Assembly (NCBI GenBank): GCA_026391735.1
Contig: JAPLDL010000019.1
Location: forward strand, 124,001-188,000
From: Bacteroidota bacterium
GTDB lineage: Bacteria; Bacteroidota; Bacteroidia; Bacteroidales; FEN-979
DNA length: 64,000 bases
Direction: 5' to 3'
Under the pieces are notes generated by a model. That model searched no databases. It had not been told where the DNA came from and saw only the letters and a list, made by a program, of their open reading frames with translations. A program made the translations under genes and the position numbers. Shown one piece after another: positions 15,555 to 23,934 of this stretch (within the stretch, counting starts at the first letter, position 1; each line of letters starts with the position of its first letter).

Positions 15555-15906
15555 CCTCTTCCTCCAAAATGATTTTTGCTAGATGTTTTACCATTGGATT
15601 GATAAAAAATTTGTATCTCATCCCATAAATAATAAGGCCCAGGACGATATAAAAGCCAACAATGATAAGGGCTCCCACATAAGTTGGTCCTACTTCTTCA
15701 CCGTACCAGAAAACAAAGGCAAAGGAGATGAACAGGATTAGAAACATGCCAAGAATGAAAAAGATCACAGAAATGAGGAAAAATGAAGCCAGCCTTGCGA
15801 TCTTCTCGGTTAAAAGCAGTTTAATATAATCTATTCTCAGGTTGACGTAATCCTTCATGTTTTCCGTCAGGGATGAGAAATTGTCCGATATGCGGTTTGA
15901 TTCCAT
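15544..15906 (-). CDS. Phage holin superfamily (Holin_3_6-like) membrane protein
   Basis: This 120 aa protein has two strong membrane segments (LASFFLISVIFFILGMFLILF and TYVGALIIVGFYIVLGLIIYG) between a charged N-terminal helix and a short acidic tail. The layout is that of the 'phage holin family' proteins that bacteria encode in chromosomal stress or envelope operons. No phage genes are nearby, so a lysis role is unlikely. It lies 41 bp after the YtxH gene and overlaps the coiled-coil gene downstream, consistent with one envelope operon. Confidence 0.78.
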   Translation of the reverse strand: MESNRISDNFSSLTENMKDYVNLRIDYIKLLLTEKIARLASFFLISVIFFILGMFLILFISFAFVFWYGEEVGPTYVGALIIVGFYIVLGLIIYGMRYKFFINPMVKHLAKIILEEEDEN

Positions 15907-15947
15907 TGTGATTCTGTTAATATCGTATGGTTATTTTTCTGAAGTTG

Positions 15948-16199
15948 TCATTTATCCTGTGTTCCTTCCTGACCTTGCTTTGTTGACTCTTCATCACTTT
16001 TGTCGGAAGTAAGAACCGTTTTCAATTCTTCAAAGCTGGCAGGAAAACCTTCTTCAAGCTTATCGGCAAGATCAAGGATCTTATCCTTGATCTTTCTTCT
16101 TGTTTTTGATCCTTTTTCCGGGGCGATCAGCATGCCGATGCCGATACCAACCGCAAGCCCTGCTATCGCGGCGATAAGGATATTTGACTTTCCAGCCAT
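15948..16199 (-). CDS. YtxH domain-containing protein
   Basis: This 83 aa protein has a glycine-rich N-terminal membrane helix (LIAAIAGLAVGIGIGMLIAP) followed by EKGSKTRRKIKDKILDLADKLEEG, the basic amphipathic segment typical of the YtxH/gas-vesicle-like family. The tail is polar. Function is unknown; homologues are often general-stress genes. It lies between the AI-2E transporter (20 bp) and the holin-like gene (41 bp) on the same strand. Confidence 0.88.
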   Translation of the reverse strand: MAGKSNILIAAIAGLAVGIGIGMLIAPEKGSKTRRKIKDKILDLADKLEEGFPASFEELKTVLTSDKSDEESTKQGQEGTQDK

Positions 16200-16219
16200 G
16201 GTTGTTTTTTTATTTACGA

Positions 16220-17317
16220 TTAATTTTTTATTTCTTTTATCAGGCGAAAATTACTGAGAAATTCAGTGGCTACGATTTTTAGAAAACCATAAGCGGGAAC
16301 AGCTACGATCATACCTGGGATGCCGCCCAGACTGGCGGCGGCGATGACGACCAGGAATATTTCAACCGGATGGGCTTTTACACTTTTCCCCTGGATCAGC
16401 GGTTGAAATACATTGTTGTCTACCGTCAGCACCAGCAACATAGCGATAGCGATCTTTATGGCCATAGGCCATATCTGATCATAATTCCCCGTGCTGATTA
16501 CCCCGGTGAGACCAAGCAGAACTCCGGTGATTACAGCGATGATTCCACCAAGATAAGGGATAATGATAATGATCCCGGCAAAGAAAGCTATGACAAGAGC
16601 TCCTTCTACTCCCACAATCAAAAGAGCTATTGAATAAGTCAAAATATTGGCCAGGATCTGGATGATCATCCCGATAAAATATCTTGAAAGGAGTTTCTTG
16701 CTCCTTCTCATTACATTTCTGGTTTGTTCCTCATATTTTTCAGGAATGATAAGAAGTATAAGCTTTGGCATCATCGTGCTATCATATAAGAAGAAAAACG
16801 AGAGAAAAAGAATTGAGAACACATTAAAAAAGAATGAGCCAGTAAAGGATATCACTGAGGAAAGAATATTGGAAAATACGTTAAAATCGATGACTTTCAG
16901 GACCATTGTTTTAAGGGAAGACTCAATGGTTGAACCCCTGGGTATTATGCCATACTGCAGCATTGTGGTTTGAAGCCAGTTGATCTGGACCTGAAAATGT
17001 TCAATAAGCTTCTGAGTATCGATCTGGGAGATCATTGAAGCTTCCCTCATGACAAGGGGAATGAAAAAGGAAAACAATCCGAATACGATGAATATCATCA
17101 GGATCAGGGTGACCGCCACGCTCAGGCTATGAGGGAAGTTCAGTTTCCCGATCCTGATCCTGCCAAGAAGCTCAACCAGGGGAGTGCCAATAATGGAAAT
17201 CACCATTGCTACAATGATGAAAATTACGATCTGGGAAAAATACCAGACCAGGAAGCCGACTACACCAATAAAAAACAGTATAAAGAACAGCTTGTAGCGA
17301 GAATACAATTCCGACAT
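16220..17317 (-). CDS. AI-2E family transporter
   Basis: This 365 aa polytopic membrane protein has about seven to eight hydrophobic segments. The pattern is that of the AI-2E (PerM/TqsA/YdiK) family: paired N-terminal helices (FILFFIGVVGFLVWYFSQIV), a long periplasmic-type helix, a central helix pair with FFFNVFSILFLSFFFLYDS, and the C-terminal GIIIIIPYLGGIIAVITGVL and VEIFLVVIAAASLGGIPGMI. Family members export diverse small molecules or ions; quorum-signal transport is shown for very few, so the name should not be taken literally. It heads the YtxH/holin/coiled-coil group. Confidence 0.9.
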   Translation of the reverse strand: MSELYSRYKLFFILFFIGVVGFLVWYFSQIVIFIIVAMVISIIGTPLVELLGRIRIGKLNFPHSLSVAVTLILMIFIVFGLFSFFIPLVMREASMISQIDTQKLIEHFQVQINWLQTTMLQYGIIPRGSTIESSLKTMVLKVIDFNVFSNILSSVISFTGSFFFNVFSILFLSFFFLYDSTMMPKLILLIIPEKYEEQTRNVMRRSKKLLSRYFIGMIIQILANILTYSIALLIVGVEGALVIAFFAGIIIIIPYLGGIIAVITGVLLGLTGVISTGNYDQIWPMAIKIAIAMLLVLTVDNNVFQPLIQGKSVKAHPVEIFLVVIAAASLGGIPGMIVAVPAYGFLKIVATEFLSNFRLIKEIKN

Positions 17318-17337
17318 TCCAATTAATTTCTACAAAC

Positions 17338-17769
17338 CTACTGGTTTTTTACCGGAAAGTCAAGAGAAAAATATGCAGCAACCTCATCCTGGTAAGTCCG
17401 GTTGGCATGATGTTTTTCCTGGCTCAGGATATAATTTTTTGCTCCCTGAAGGTTCCCTTCACTTACTGAAGCTGCATAATATGCCTTATCCCAGCAGAAC
17501 CGTTTTACTGTGATGGATTTTGAATTGATCCACCGGCTTGCCTCCAGTTTTAATTCCTTAACAACCTGTTCGAGGCTTTGTTCACTCCTCAGGCGTACCA
17601 GGCAATGAATATGATCAACCCAGCAGTTGATGGTTCCGAGTTCGATATTCTTATTGACTGCAGCTGCCTTGAGATGATCAAGAAACTCCTGCCGCGATCC
17701 GTTTGAAAACAGGGTATGCCGTCCCCTTGCACCCCAAACAGCATGAACCCATATTTTAGTCTGTGTCAT
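17338..17769 (-). CDS. REP-associated / IS200-like Y1 transposase
   Basis: This 143 aa HUH-superfamily nuclease has WVDHIHCLVRL near residue 51, which holds the HUH pair that binds metal. Tyr in AKNYILSQEKHH near 112 is the likely nucleophile for single-strand DNA cleavage. Length and the opening TQTKIWVHAVWGARGRH fit the IS200 / REP-associated tyrosine transposase group. The frame is intact. I found no convincing terminal hairpins or target repeats; AAGCTctttttAGCTT just upstream of the start is the only palindrome. It may be a domesticated RAYT-type gene rather than a mobile IS. It sits alone between ctaB and the AI-2E gene. Confidence 0.87.
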   Translation of the reverse strand: MTQTKIWVHAVWGARGRHTLFSNGSRQEFLDHLKAAAVNKNIELGTINCWVDHIHCLVRLRSEQSLEQVVKELKLEASRWINSKSITVKRFCWDKAYYAASVSEGNLQGAKNYILSQEKHHANRTYQDEVAAYFSLDFPVKNQ

Positions 17770-17827
17770 AAGCTCTTTTTAGCTTAATCCGTCATCCGCA
17801 GAAAAGTGATATAAAAAAGAGGGGAAT

Positions 17828-18676
17828 TTATATTTTATCTATGATCAGGAAAGCAAATACCACAAAAATGTAAAAGTTCCCGACCAGGAAAATCAGCCTG
17901 AAGCTGATTTTACGGGAGATAAAAAGCTGATATGCAACCAGGAGGATGATAAACAGGTTGAAACCTGCAAGAAGATAACGCAGGTTTATAAATTTAACTA
18001 TGCCGAACCAGGAGAAATAGATGGATATGACAGAAGCAGCAATAAGCCAGACAAGGATTGTAAGTTTCATCATAACCGGTGAAAACATGTCGGAAAGTAC
18101 AGGAAATCCGGCATTTTTATACTCATTTTTGTATTTCAGCATGATCAGCCAGAAATGCGGCATCTGCCAGATAAAGATGAATACCGAAAGAAAAAGCAGG
18201 ACAGGGTCGTTAAAATTTCCTCCTGCGGCTATCCATCCCATGATGAGCGGGATGGCCCCGGTAAGAGCTCCGGGGATCACGGCAAAAGCGGTTTTTCTTT
18301 TCAGAAAGGTATATACTCCATTGTACCATAGTACGTTAAAAAAACCCAGACCGAACAACAAAAGGTTCCCCGAGAGTATAATTACGATAAAGCCGGAAAT
18401 CAGAAACAGGTTCGCTGTTCTGAGTCCGTCGGAAGTTGTAAGATGTCTTGAAGGAATAGGCCTGCCCCTGGTCCTCTCCATTTTTTCGTCATATTCCCAT
18501 TCCTGGTATTGATTGAGGGCGGATGAACCCGCTGCCAGGAGGAAAATACCTGCCAGGGGACCTGCCAATGCAAATGACAAATCTCCAGAACAGATAACAG
18601 CTGATGCAACGGCCGAACAGGTAACCGCCAGGGTAACCCCGGGGCGGATCAGCTGAAAATAATATTTTAGTGACAA
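17828..18676 (-). CDS. ctaB: Protoheme IX farnesyltransferase (heme O synthase)
   Basis: The enzyme transfers a farnesyl group to heme b to make heme O, the precursor of heme A for the oxidase encoded upstream. This 282 aa UbiA-family membrane protein has NQYQEWEYDEKMERTRGRPIPS, the conserved Asp-rich substrate motif, near residue 60. A second motif region (LKYKNEYKNAGFPVLSDM) is near 180, and about eight membrane helices are predicted. It starts 20 bp after the coxB stop and is the last gene of the respiratory operon. ctaA (heme A synthase) is not in the window. Confidence 0.95.
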   Translation of the reverse strand: MSLKYYFQLIRPGVTLAVTCSAVASAVICSGDLSFALAGPLAGIFLLAAGSSALNQYQEWEYDEKMERTRGRPIPSRHLTTSDGLRTANLFLISGFIVIILSGNLLLFGLGFFNVLWYNGVYTFLKRKTAFAVIPGALTGAIPLIMGWIAAGGNFNDPVLLFLSVFIFIWQMPHFWLIMLKYKNEYKNAGFPVLSDMFSPVMMKLTILVWLIAASVISIYFSWFGIVKFINLRYLLAGFNLFIILLVAYQLFISRKISFRLIFLVGNFYIFVVFAFLIIDKI

Positions 18677-18696
18677 ATGGTCTTGGTATTTGAGGA

Positions 18697-19608
18697 CTAT
18701 TTAATGGACTTGAAATAATCGATGATCTTTGCTGTTTCGCTATCGCTGATAAGGCCTTTGTATGACTTCATCACTCCTTTAGGCAGACCCTTGACAACAT
18801 CTTTGTCGGGATCATAAATACTAGTCTTAATATAGGCATCATCCACGGTCACTGAATGTTCTTTCCCGTCGGTCACTACTATACTTTTCTTCCCGTAAAT
18901 CCCCTTGAACGAAGTGCTTACCAGTTTGGTGCCATCGATGGAATGACATCCGTTGCAGCCATTCTTTTTTATGATGGTGAGACCTTCGGGCTCGGCAGCC
19001 CTCCTGGCCAATCCGTTGATCCAGGTATCGTATTCAGCTTGTGGAACGACTTTGACTTTAGCTTCCATGTAGGAATGATTCATCCCGCAGTACTCGGCAC
19101 AAAGGACCCAATATTCCCCGGCCATCGTTGGAATAAACCACATCTGGTTTGTTTTCCCCGGCACACAGTCTTCTTTCTGCCTGAAGGCAGGTACGTAGAA
19201 GCTGTGTATCACATCCAGGGAAGTCAGATTAAGGATCACCGGTTTGTTGACAGGCAGGACCAGCATATCAGATTCCTTATCCCCGGGATATACAAATGAC
19301 CAGGACCACATTTTACTGACTACGGTCACATTCATAGCATCCTTCGGAAAGTCTCTCTGGGGCCGGAATGCGACATACCCGTAATAAAACATCAGCAGGG
19401 CGATGGCAAGAGGGATGAGTGTCCATGTGACTTCCAATGTCGTATTATCCTTAATCTGTTCGGCTTTCGGGTGTTTTGACCGGCGGTATTTCACCACAAA
19501 CCAGAGCATTACAGTGGTAATCCCAACCAGGAAGCAAAGACTGATCCCGAATATTACTTTAAACGCCAGATCCACACCTTCGGCAAAATTTGAAGCTTCC
19601 GTCAACAT
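18697..19608 (-). CDS. coxB: Cytochrome c oxidase subunit II with fused cytochrome c (caa3 type)
   Basis: Subunit II takes electrons from cytochrome c into CuA. Two N-terminal helices (VIFGISLCFLVGITTVMLWFV and WTLIPLAIALLMFYYGYVAF) anchor it. The cupredoxin domain has the CuA set LCAEYCGMNHSYM near residue 166 (C-x3-C-x3-H-x2-M) and an earlier His in DVIHSFYVPAF. The extra C-terminal domain has NGCNGCHSIDG near 218 with Met in KGVMKSYKG as likely axial ligand, giving a covalently bound heme c. Fusion of cytochrome c to subunit II defines the caa3 type. It follows coxD by 28 bp and precedes ctaB. Confidence 0.95.
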   Translation of the reverse strand: MLTEASNFAEGVDLAFKVIFGISLCFLVGITTVMLWFVVKYRRSKHPKAEQIKDNTTLEVTWTLIPLAIALLMFYYGYVAFRPQRDFPKDAMNVTVVSKMWSWSFVYPGDKESDMLVLPVNKPVILNLTSLDVIHSFYVPAFRQKEDCVPGKTNQMWFIPTMAGEYWVLCAEYCGMNHSYMEAKVKVVPQAEYDTWINGLARRAAEPEGLTIIKKNGCNGCHSIDGTKLVSTSFKGIYGKKSIVVTDGKEHSVTVDDAYIKTSIYDPDKDVVKGLPKGVMKSYKGLISDSETAKIIDYFKSIK

Positions 19609-19636
19609 ATCAGTGTTTTAGAAATTATTATAAAAC

Positions 19637-19921
19637 TTACCTCAGCAGATAATCGAAAAATGTAAGGGCAATGACCAGCACATAAATGCTGAGTACCATC
19701 ACAACAAAAACAGTAAACAGCTTCGACTCAAATTTAAGATGCATGAAGTAGCGAAGCACGATGAAAGATTTAATTGAGGCTATGATCAGGGCAACCATGA
19801 CTGTCAAAGCCGAAAGATCGATCCAGGTAACTGTAATGGTGATGGTTGTAAATATAAGTAAAGCCAGCAGTACCCAGCCATAAACCCTGTAATCAGTTAT
19901 ATGTGTTTCTGTATGTTCCAT
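19637..19921 (-). CDS. Cytochrome c oxidase subunit IV
   Basis: This 94 aa membrane protein has three hydrophobic helices (VYGWVLLALLIFTTITITV, LTVMVALIIASIKSFIVLRYFMH and LFTVFVVMVLSIYVLVIALTF). The HxxDYRVY start and the ASIKSFIVLRYFMHLKFE stretch are those of the prokaryotic COX4 family, a small accessory subunit. Its position between subunits III and II agrees. The 70 bp before it show only AT-rich spacer. Confidence 0.9.
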   Translation of the reverse strand: MEHTETHITDYRVYGWVLLALLIFTTITITVTWIDLSALTVMVALIIASIKSFIVLRYFMHLKFESKLFTVFVVMVLSIYVLVIALTFFDYLLR

Positions 19922-19991
19922 AGTTTTGTTTTTTAATACAATCCTTTTTCGTTGCCTCGCTTCTCGCTACCTGTTTTTGCTAACCCGCCAC

Positions 19992-20588
19992 CTAAGTGAT
20001 AAGATATAACAGCGGGAACAAAAATATCCAGATCAGGTCAACGAGATGCCAGTAAAGACCTCCATTTTCGAGGAGAACATATTTCTCTGCATTAATGCTT
20101 CCGGTTTGAATCTTAACCATGATAATAGTAAGAATAATGCTGCCCACGATGAGATGAAACACATGTAGTCCGGTCATAAAAAAATACAGGCTGAAAAAGA
20201 GGATATAACCATGCTTAAGGCCGACCATCATGTCTGAGCCCGGGTATAAACCGATTGAAAACTTATGTCCCCATTCAAAATATTTATTAAACAGAAAGAT
20301 CCCCGCACAAATCAGTGTTATCAGGATAAATAGTACTGCCTTCCTCTTTTCTCCTTTCTGAACGGCTGTAATCGACATGGCAACTGTTGCAGAACTTAAC
20401 AGAAGGGCCACCGTGTTTACTGTCCCGATGAAGGCATTGAGCTGATGGGCGGCCTGGTGAAATTCATCTGAATAGTGGCTGCGCATGACGGCATACACCA
20501 GGAAGAGGCCTCCGAAAAGTAGGATCTCGGTGAAAATAAATATCCACATTCCCAGTTTCGCGCCAAGATCGTCTCTGTGCATTTCCAT
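19992..20588 (-). CDS. coxC: Cytochrome c oxidase subunit III
   Basis: This 198 aa polytopic protein has five membrane helices, the short form of COX3. Motifs: KLGMWIFIFTEILLFGGLF near the start, the FIGTVNTVALLLSS helix, YFFMTGLHVFHLIVGSI (conserved TGLHxxH) near residue 130, and ENGGLYWHLVDLIWIFLFPLLYL at the end (conserved WHxVDxxW). Subunit III stabilises the catalytic core. It lies 53 bp after ctaD and 70 bp ahead of the subunit IV gene. Confidence 0.95.
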   Translation of the reverse strand: MEMHRDDLGAKLGMWIFIFTEILLFGGLFLVYAVMRSHYSDEFHQAAHQLNAFIGTVNTVALLLSSATVAMSITAVQKGEKRKAVLFILITLICAGIFLFNKYFEWGHKFSIGLYPGSDMMVGLKHGYILFFSLYFFMTGLHVFHLIVGSIILTIIMVKIQTGSINAEKYVLLENGGLYWHLVDLIWIFLFPLLYLIT

Positions 20589-20641
20589 ATATGTGATTTA
20601 TTTTTTAGTCATTTATGTTCTTTAAGGTCACCAGTCACCAG

Positions 20642-22234
20642 TTATTCATAGTTATAAGGTTCTCCTGTGATCACCGGAAGTTCATGAAAATTCTCAACCG
20701 GGGGTGGAGAAGGTATGGTCCATTCCAGGGTGCTGCCTCCCCAGGGATTATCAGGTGCTTTAGCTCCTCTTTTACTGGCCAGGTTAGCAATCATTAAGAT
20801 AATCCCGATTAAAAGGAGGAGCCCGCCAAAACCAGATATCTGCTGGCCCAGGGTAAACTGAGGGAGGTAATCGAAATACCTGCGGGGCATTCCCATAATA
20901 CCAATGACGAACTGGGGGAAATACAATAGGTTAAATCCTACAAAGAGGAATCCGAATGCTATGTTTGCCCTGCGGAAGTTATACATCCTGCCATACATCT
21001 TGGGATACCAATAATGCAGGGCAGCAAAAAACGCAAATCCGACACCTCCGAATATTATATAGTGGAAATGAGCCACCACATAGGCAGTGTCGTGAACGTG
21101 GATATCTGTTGCCAGGGAACCGAGGCTGAGCCCTGTAAGACCGCCTATCATAAACAGGAAAATGAAACCCAGGGCGAACAAAAAGGGCGGTTTTACCGAG
21201 ATAGATCCCTTGTACATCGTTGTAACCCAGTTAAAGACCTTGATAGCACTTGGAACAGCAACGAGAAAGGTCAGAAGGGAAAATACCCAGCGCGCTGTAA
21301 TGCTCATTCCTGAGGTATACATATGATGCGCCCACACGAAATAACCAACCAGAGCGATGGCAAGGCTCGAAAGTGCTATTGCTTTGTACCCGAATACCTT
21401 TCTCTGGGCAAAGGTTGGGATGATCTCGGTGATTACCCCCATGGCCGGTAAAATCATGATATATACCGCGGGATGTGAATAGATCCAAAACAGGTGCTGG
21501 TATAATATAGGATCCCCTCCCAATGAAGGATCAAAAAACCCAATCCTGAGCCATCGTTCGGCGATGACCATTAGAAGGGTGATCCCGACGATAGGAGTTG
21601 CAAGCACCTGGATCCATGCTGTGGCATATAGAGACCAGGGGAAGAGGGGCATTCTGAAAAATGTCATGCCAGGCGCCCTTAACCGGTGGATGGTAACAAT
21701 AAAATTAAGCCCGGTGAGGATGGAGGAGAAGCCCAGAACAAATGCACCGAATACAGCGGCAACTACATTGGTATGTGTTTGTGTGCTGTAGGGTGCATAA
21801 AACGTCCAGCCTGTATCGGGAGGGCCGTTGCCTAAAAATTGTGATGAAAGTGCAATGGCAGCACCCAATATGAAAAGATACCATGAAAACAGGTTAAGCC
21901 TCGGGAAAGCCACATCGTGGGCCCCAATCATTATAGGCATCGAAAAATTGCCGAAGACAGCGGCCAGCCCGGGGATCACCACGGTGAAAATCATGATGAT
22001 GCCGTGGATCGTAAAAATCCCGTTATACGTCTGGGCATTATAAAATTGCTGTCCCGGCCTGAAAAGCTCAAGCCTCATAAGTTCCCCCAGAAGAACGCCG
22101 ACGATGAAAAAGATCATCATGGCATACATGTACATCAGGCCGATCCGCTTGTGGTCGGTTGTTGTGAGCCAGGCAAGTATTCCCTTGTATTTGCCTGTAT
22201 TTTCAAGATATGAGTGCGCAATTGTTTCTGCCAT
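20642..22234 (-). CDS. ctaD: Cytochrome c oxidase subunit I (A2-type heme-copper oxidase)
   Basis: This is the catalytic subunit, with 530 aa and about 12 helices. IHGIIMIFTVVIPG carries a heme a ligand. WIYSHPAVYIMILPAMG near residue 250 has a CuB histidine and the cross-linked tyrosine. VWAHHMYTSG near 300 holds the other CuB histidines, and VAHFHYIIFGGV near 385 holds the heme ligands. The D-channel glutamate of the usual HPEVY is missing and replaced by the YSHPAVY pattern. That pattern is characteristic of A2-type oxidases such as the Rhodothermus caa3, where Tyr-Ser does the glutamate's job. The K-channel lysine is kept (AIKVFNW). It lies between the SCO gene (22 bp) and coxC. Confidence 0.97.
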   Translation of the reverse strand: MAETIAHSYLENTGKYKGILAWLTTTDHKRIGLMYMYAMMIFFIVGVLLGELMRLELFRPGQQFYNAQTYNGIFTIHGIIMIFTVVIPGLAAVFGNFSMPIMIGAHDVAFPRLNLFSWYLFILGAAIALSSQFLGNGPPDTGWTFYAPYSTQTHTNVVAAVFGAFVLGFSSILTGLNFIVTIHRLRAPGMTFFRMPLFPWSLYATAWIQVLATPIVGITLLMVIAERWLRIGFFDPSLGGDPILYQHLFWIYSHPAVYIMILPAMGVITEIIPTFAQRKVFGYKAIALSSLAIALVGYFVWAHHMYTSGMSITARWVFSLLTFLVAVPSAIKVFNWVTTMYKGSISVKPPFLFALGFIFLFMIGGLTGLSLGSLATDIHVHDTAYVVAHFHYIIFGGVGFAFFAALHYWYPKMYGRMYNFRRANIAFGFLFVGFNLLYFPQFVIGIMGMPRRYFDYLPQFTLGQQISGFGGLLLLIGIILMIANLASKRGAKAPDNPWGGSTLEWTIPSPPPVENFHELPVITGEPYNYE

Positions 22235-22256
22235 ACTATCTGGTTCTATTCATTAA

Positions 22257-23030
22257 TCACTTTTTTCTTTTTGATCTTAACATAAGTGTTATTAACAGCA
22301 CTAATGCCAGGAAGATAATGATCGTTGCACTGATCTTTGTTACTGCCAGGGTATACCTGCGCCCTTCAGGATCATAACTGAAACAAAACTGGAGCAAACG
22401 GTTGATTGTAGGCCTCGACTGTTCCTTCCCAGCTTCAATAATGGCCATTTTTACATCAAATGGCAGGAAAGAAACGCCATACAGGTACCTTGTTATTTTT
22501 CCTTTAGGGCTCACGATAGTGATCACGCCTGGATGTATGTAATCGTTGCCCTGCTGCTTGAATTTAAACCCCACAGCGTTCACCAGAGCGTGTATATTGG
22601 AGCTGTCGCCCGTAAGGTAAAACCAGTCTTTTGCATGGCTTTTGCTATGCCTTTTTAAAAAAGTGTTTTTCTTCTGGATGGCTTTTTCGGGAGTGTCTTT
22701 GTAGTTGAAACTGACAGTCACGATCTGGTAATCCTTACCCAGTTCCATCCCCATTTTCTCCACCACTTCCGAAACACCGTCAAGGAGGGGGCTGCATAAT
22801 CCGGGACAATCAAAATACACCAGGGTCAGGATAGTCGGTTTCGTGAGCAGGTCACCGAGCTTCACCTGTTTATTCTGCTCATTGGTGAAGGTCAGATTCG
22901 GAGGGATGATGCTGTCGAGATGTTCTTCAACCCCTATTTCCGGGCTGATGACCGATTGCGACTGCCCGAAAACGCTTAGCAGCAGGCAGGCCGTTATCAG
23001 TATACCGTAAATTAAAGCCCTGTTTTTCAT
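22257..23030 (-). CDS. SCO1/SenC-family copper chaperone
   Basis: SCO proteins deliver copper to, or reduce, the CuA site of cytochrome oxidase. From the chosen ATG at 23030 the protein is 257 aa and begins with a signal/anchor (RALIYGILITACLLLSVFG); the ORF-track start at 23066 would overlap the upstream gene. The thioredoxin-like fold is shown by PTILTLVYFDCPGLCSPLL (copper-binding C-x3-C). The distal histidine is in YIHPGVITIVSPKGK, and VSFNYKDTPEKAIQKKN lies between. A C-terminal membrane helix (ISATIIIFLALVLLITLML) is less common in the family and may tether it. It starts 4 bp after the cytochrome c gene and precedes ctaD, as expected for oxidase assembly. Confidence 0.93.
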   Translation of the reverse strand: MKNRALIYGILITACLLLSVFGQSQSVISPEIGVEEHLDSIIPPNLTFTNEQNKQVKLGDLLTKPTILTLVYFDCPGLCSPLLDGVSEVVEKMGMELGKDYQIVTVSFNYKDTPEKAIQKKNTFLKRHSKSHAKDWFYLTGDSSNIHALVNAVGFKFKQQGNDYIHPGVITIVSPKGKITRYLYGVSFLPFDVKMAIIEAGKEQSRPTINRLLQFCFSYDPEGRRYTLAVTKISATIIIFLALVLLITLMLRSKRKK

Positions 23031-23034
23031 TATC

Positions 23035-23934
23035 TTAAACTTGTTTGATTTTTCGCATGTCAACAACTGAAAGGAGGATATAGATGATGAAATACCATAC
23101 GACGATCACGGCCAGGGTATAGATCAGGATCATCCATACCGGGGCTTTGTCCCTGGTCGACCACATGGCCCGGGTGTCGGTAAGGGCCGGTTTGTTCGTT
23201 GGAACTCCAATAGCCAGTGTGTCACTCACAATAGCTTCCTGCATGTTCCCGGTGGGATCATTAACCCTGGCTCCCACGATCACGTTTCCCGACTTATCCC
23301 CGGGAAGATCCTGAGGCCATTCAAATCCTGCATAACCGTTTTCGGATGTGGGTTTTGGGTCGGTCAGCTGCATGTTCCCGAAATACCGTTTAACAAACAC
23401 AACAATCTCGGCGCCTTTTGCAGGAACAGGGCCATCACTGGTGAGTTCAACTGCTTTCACCAGGATTCTTCTCTTTACAGTATCGTAGGTCATGGATAGT
23501 TTGATGCGTTTCCCTATGGAAGCAGCCATTTTCTCCGGGTCGGGTTGTACATATCCTTTATGAAACGAACGGAGAAAAGAAATCACGCTCCACCTTTCGT
23601 CTTCCGTAAGAATGTTCCTGAATTCGGGCATAGGTGCTTTTCCAGTGGTTATCCTGTAAAACAATTCGCCGTCTTTCTGGGTCCCTACTTTGTTCTCCGA
23701 CAGGTCCCCGGGGGAAGGCTGTATGGAGGCGAAATTCTTTTTCGTGGGCAGTCCGTGGCAGCTTTGGCAGTTCTTTAAATAAATCACTTCACCCTGTTTT
23801 GCCATATCAGATGTAAATCTAACGAGGCAGATTTTACCTTTCTGATCATCCGGCACGACCCAGCTGGGGTTTTGCGCTTCAACGCGCAAAGTTGTAATGA
23901 TTACCGGCAGAAGTATATAGAACAGTTTTTTCAT
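23035..23934 (-). CDS. Membrane-anchored monoheme cytochrome c
   Basis: This 299 aa protein has a signal peptide (LFYILLPVIITTLRVEAQ) and a cytochrome c domain with LKNCQSCHGL near residue 55 and likely axial Met in GKAPMPEF near 100. A beta-sandwich-like middle (about 130-255) and a C-terminal membrane helix (APVWMILIYTLAVIVVWYFIIYILL) follow. It overlaps the NrfD gene by 4 bp (ATGA). Position and build suggest it receives electrons from the NrfD/FeS module and passes them to the caa3 oxidase, comparable to ActE of alternative complex III. The comparison is by context; the C-terminal anchor and sandwich domain are not standard for ActE. Confidence 0.85.
   Translation of the reverse strand: MKKLFYILLPVIITTLRVEAQNPSWVVPDDQKGKICLVRFTSDMAKQGEVIYLKNCQSCHGLPTKKNFASIQPSPGDLSENKVGTQKDGELFYRITTGKAPMPEFRNILTEDERWSVISFLRSFHKGYVQPDPEKMAASIGKRIKLSMTYDTVKRRILVKAVELTSDGPVPAKGAEIVVFVKRYFGNMQLTDPKPTSENGYAGFEWPQDLPGDKSGNVIVGARVNDPTGNMQEAIVSDTLAIGVPTNKPALTDTRAMWSTRDKAPVWMILIYTLAVIVVWYFIIYILLSVVDMRKIKQV

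Noticed and set aside
15544-15906. Prophage remnant suggested by the holin-like protein.
   Set aside because: No other phage genes are near; the gene is part of the usual Bacteroidota AI-2E/YtxH/holin-like envelope group.
17770-17790. IS200 terminal hairpin at AAGCTctttttAGCTT.
   Set aside because: It is a short 5-bp palindrome with no matching partner on the other side, so no IS boundary is claimed.
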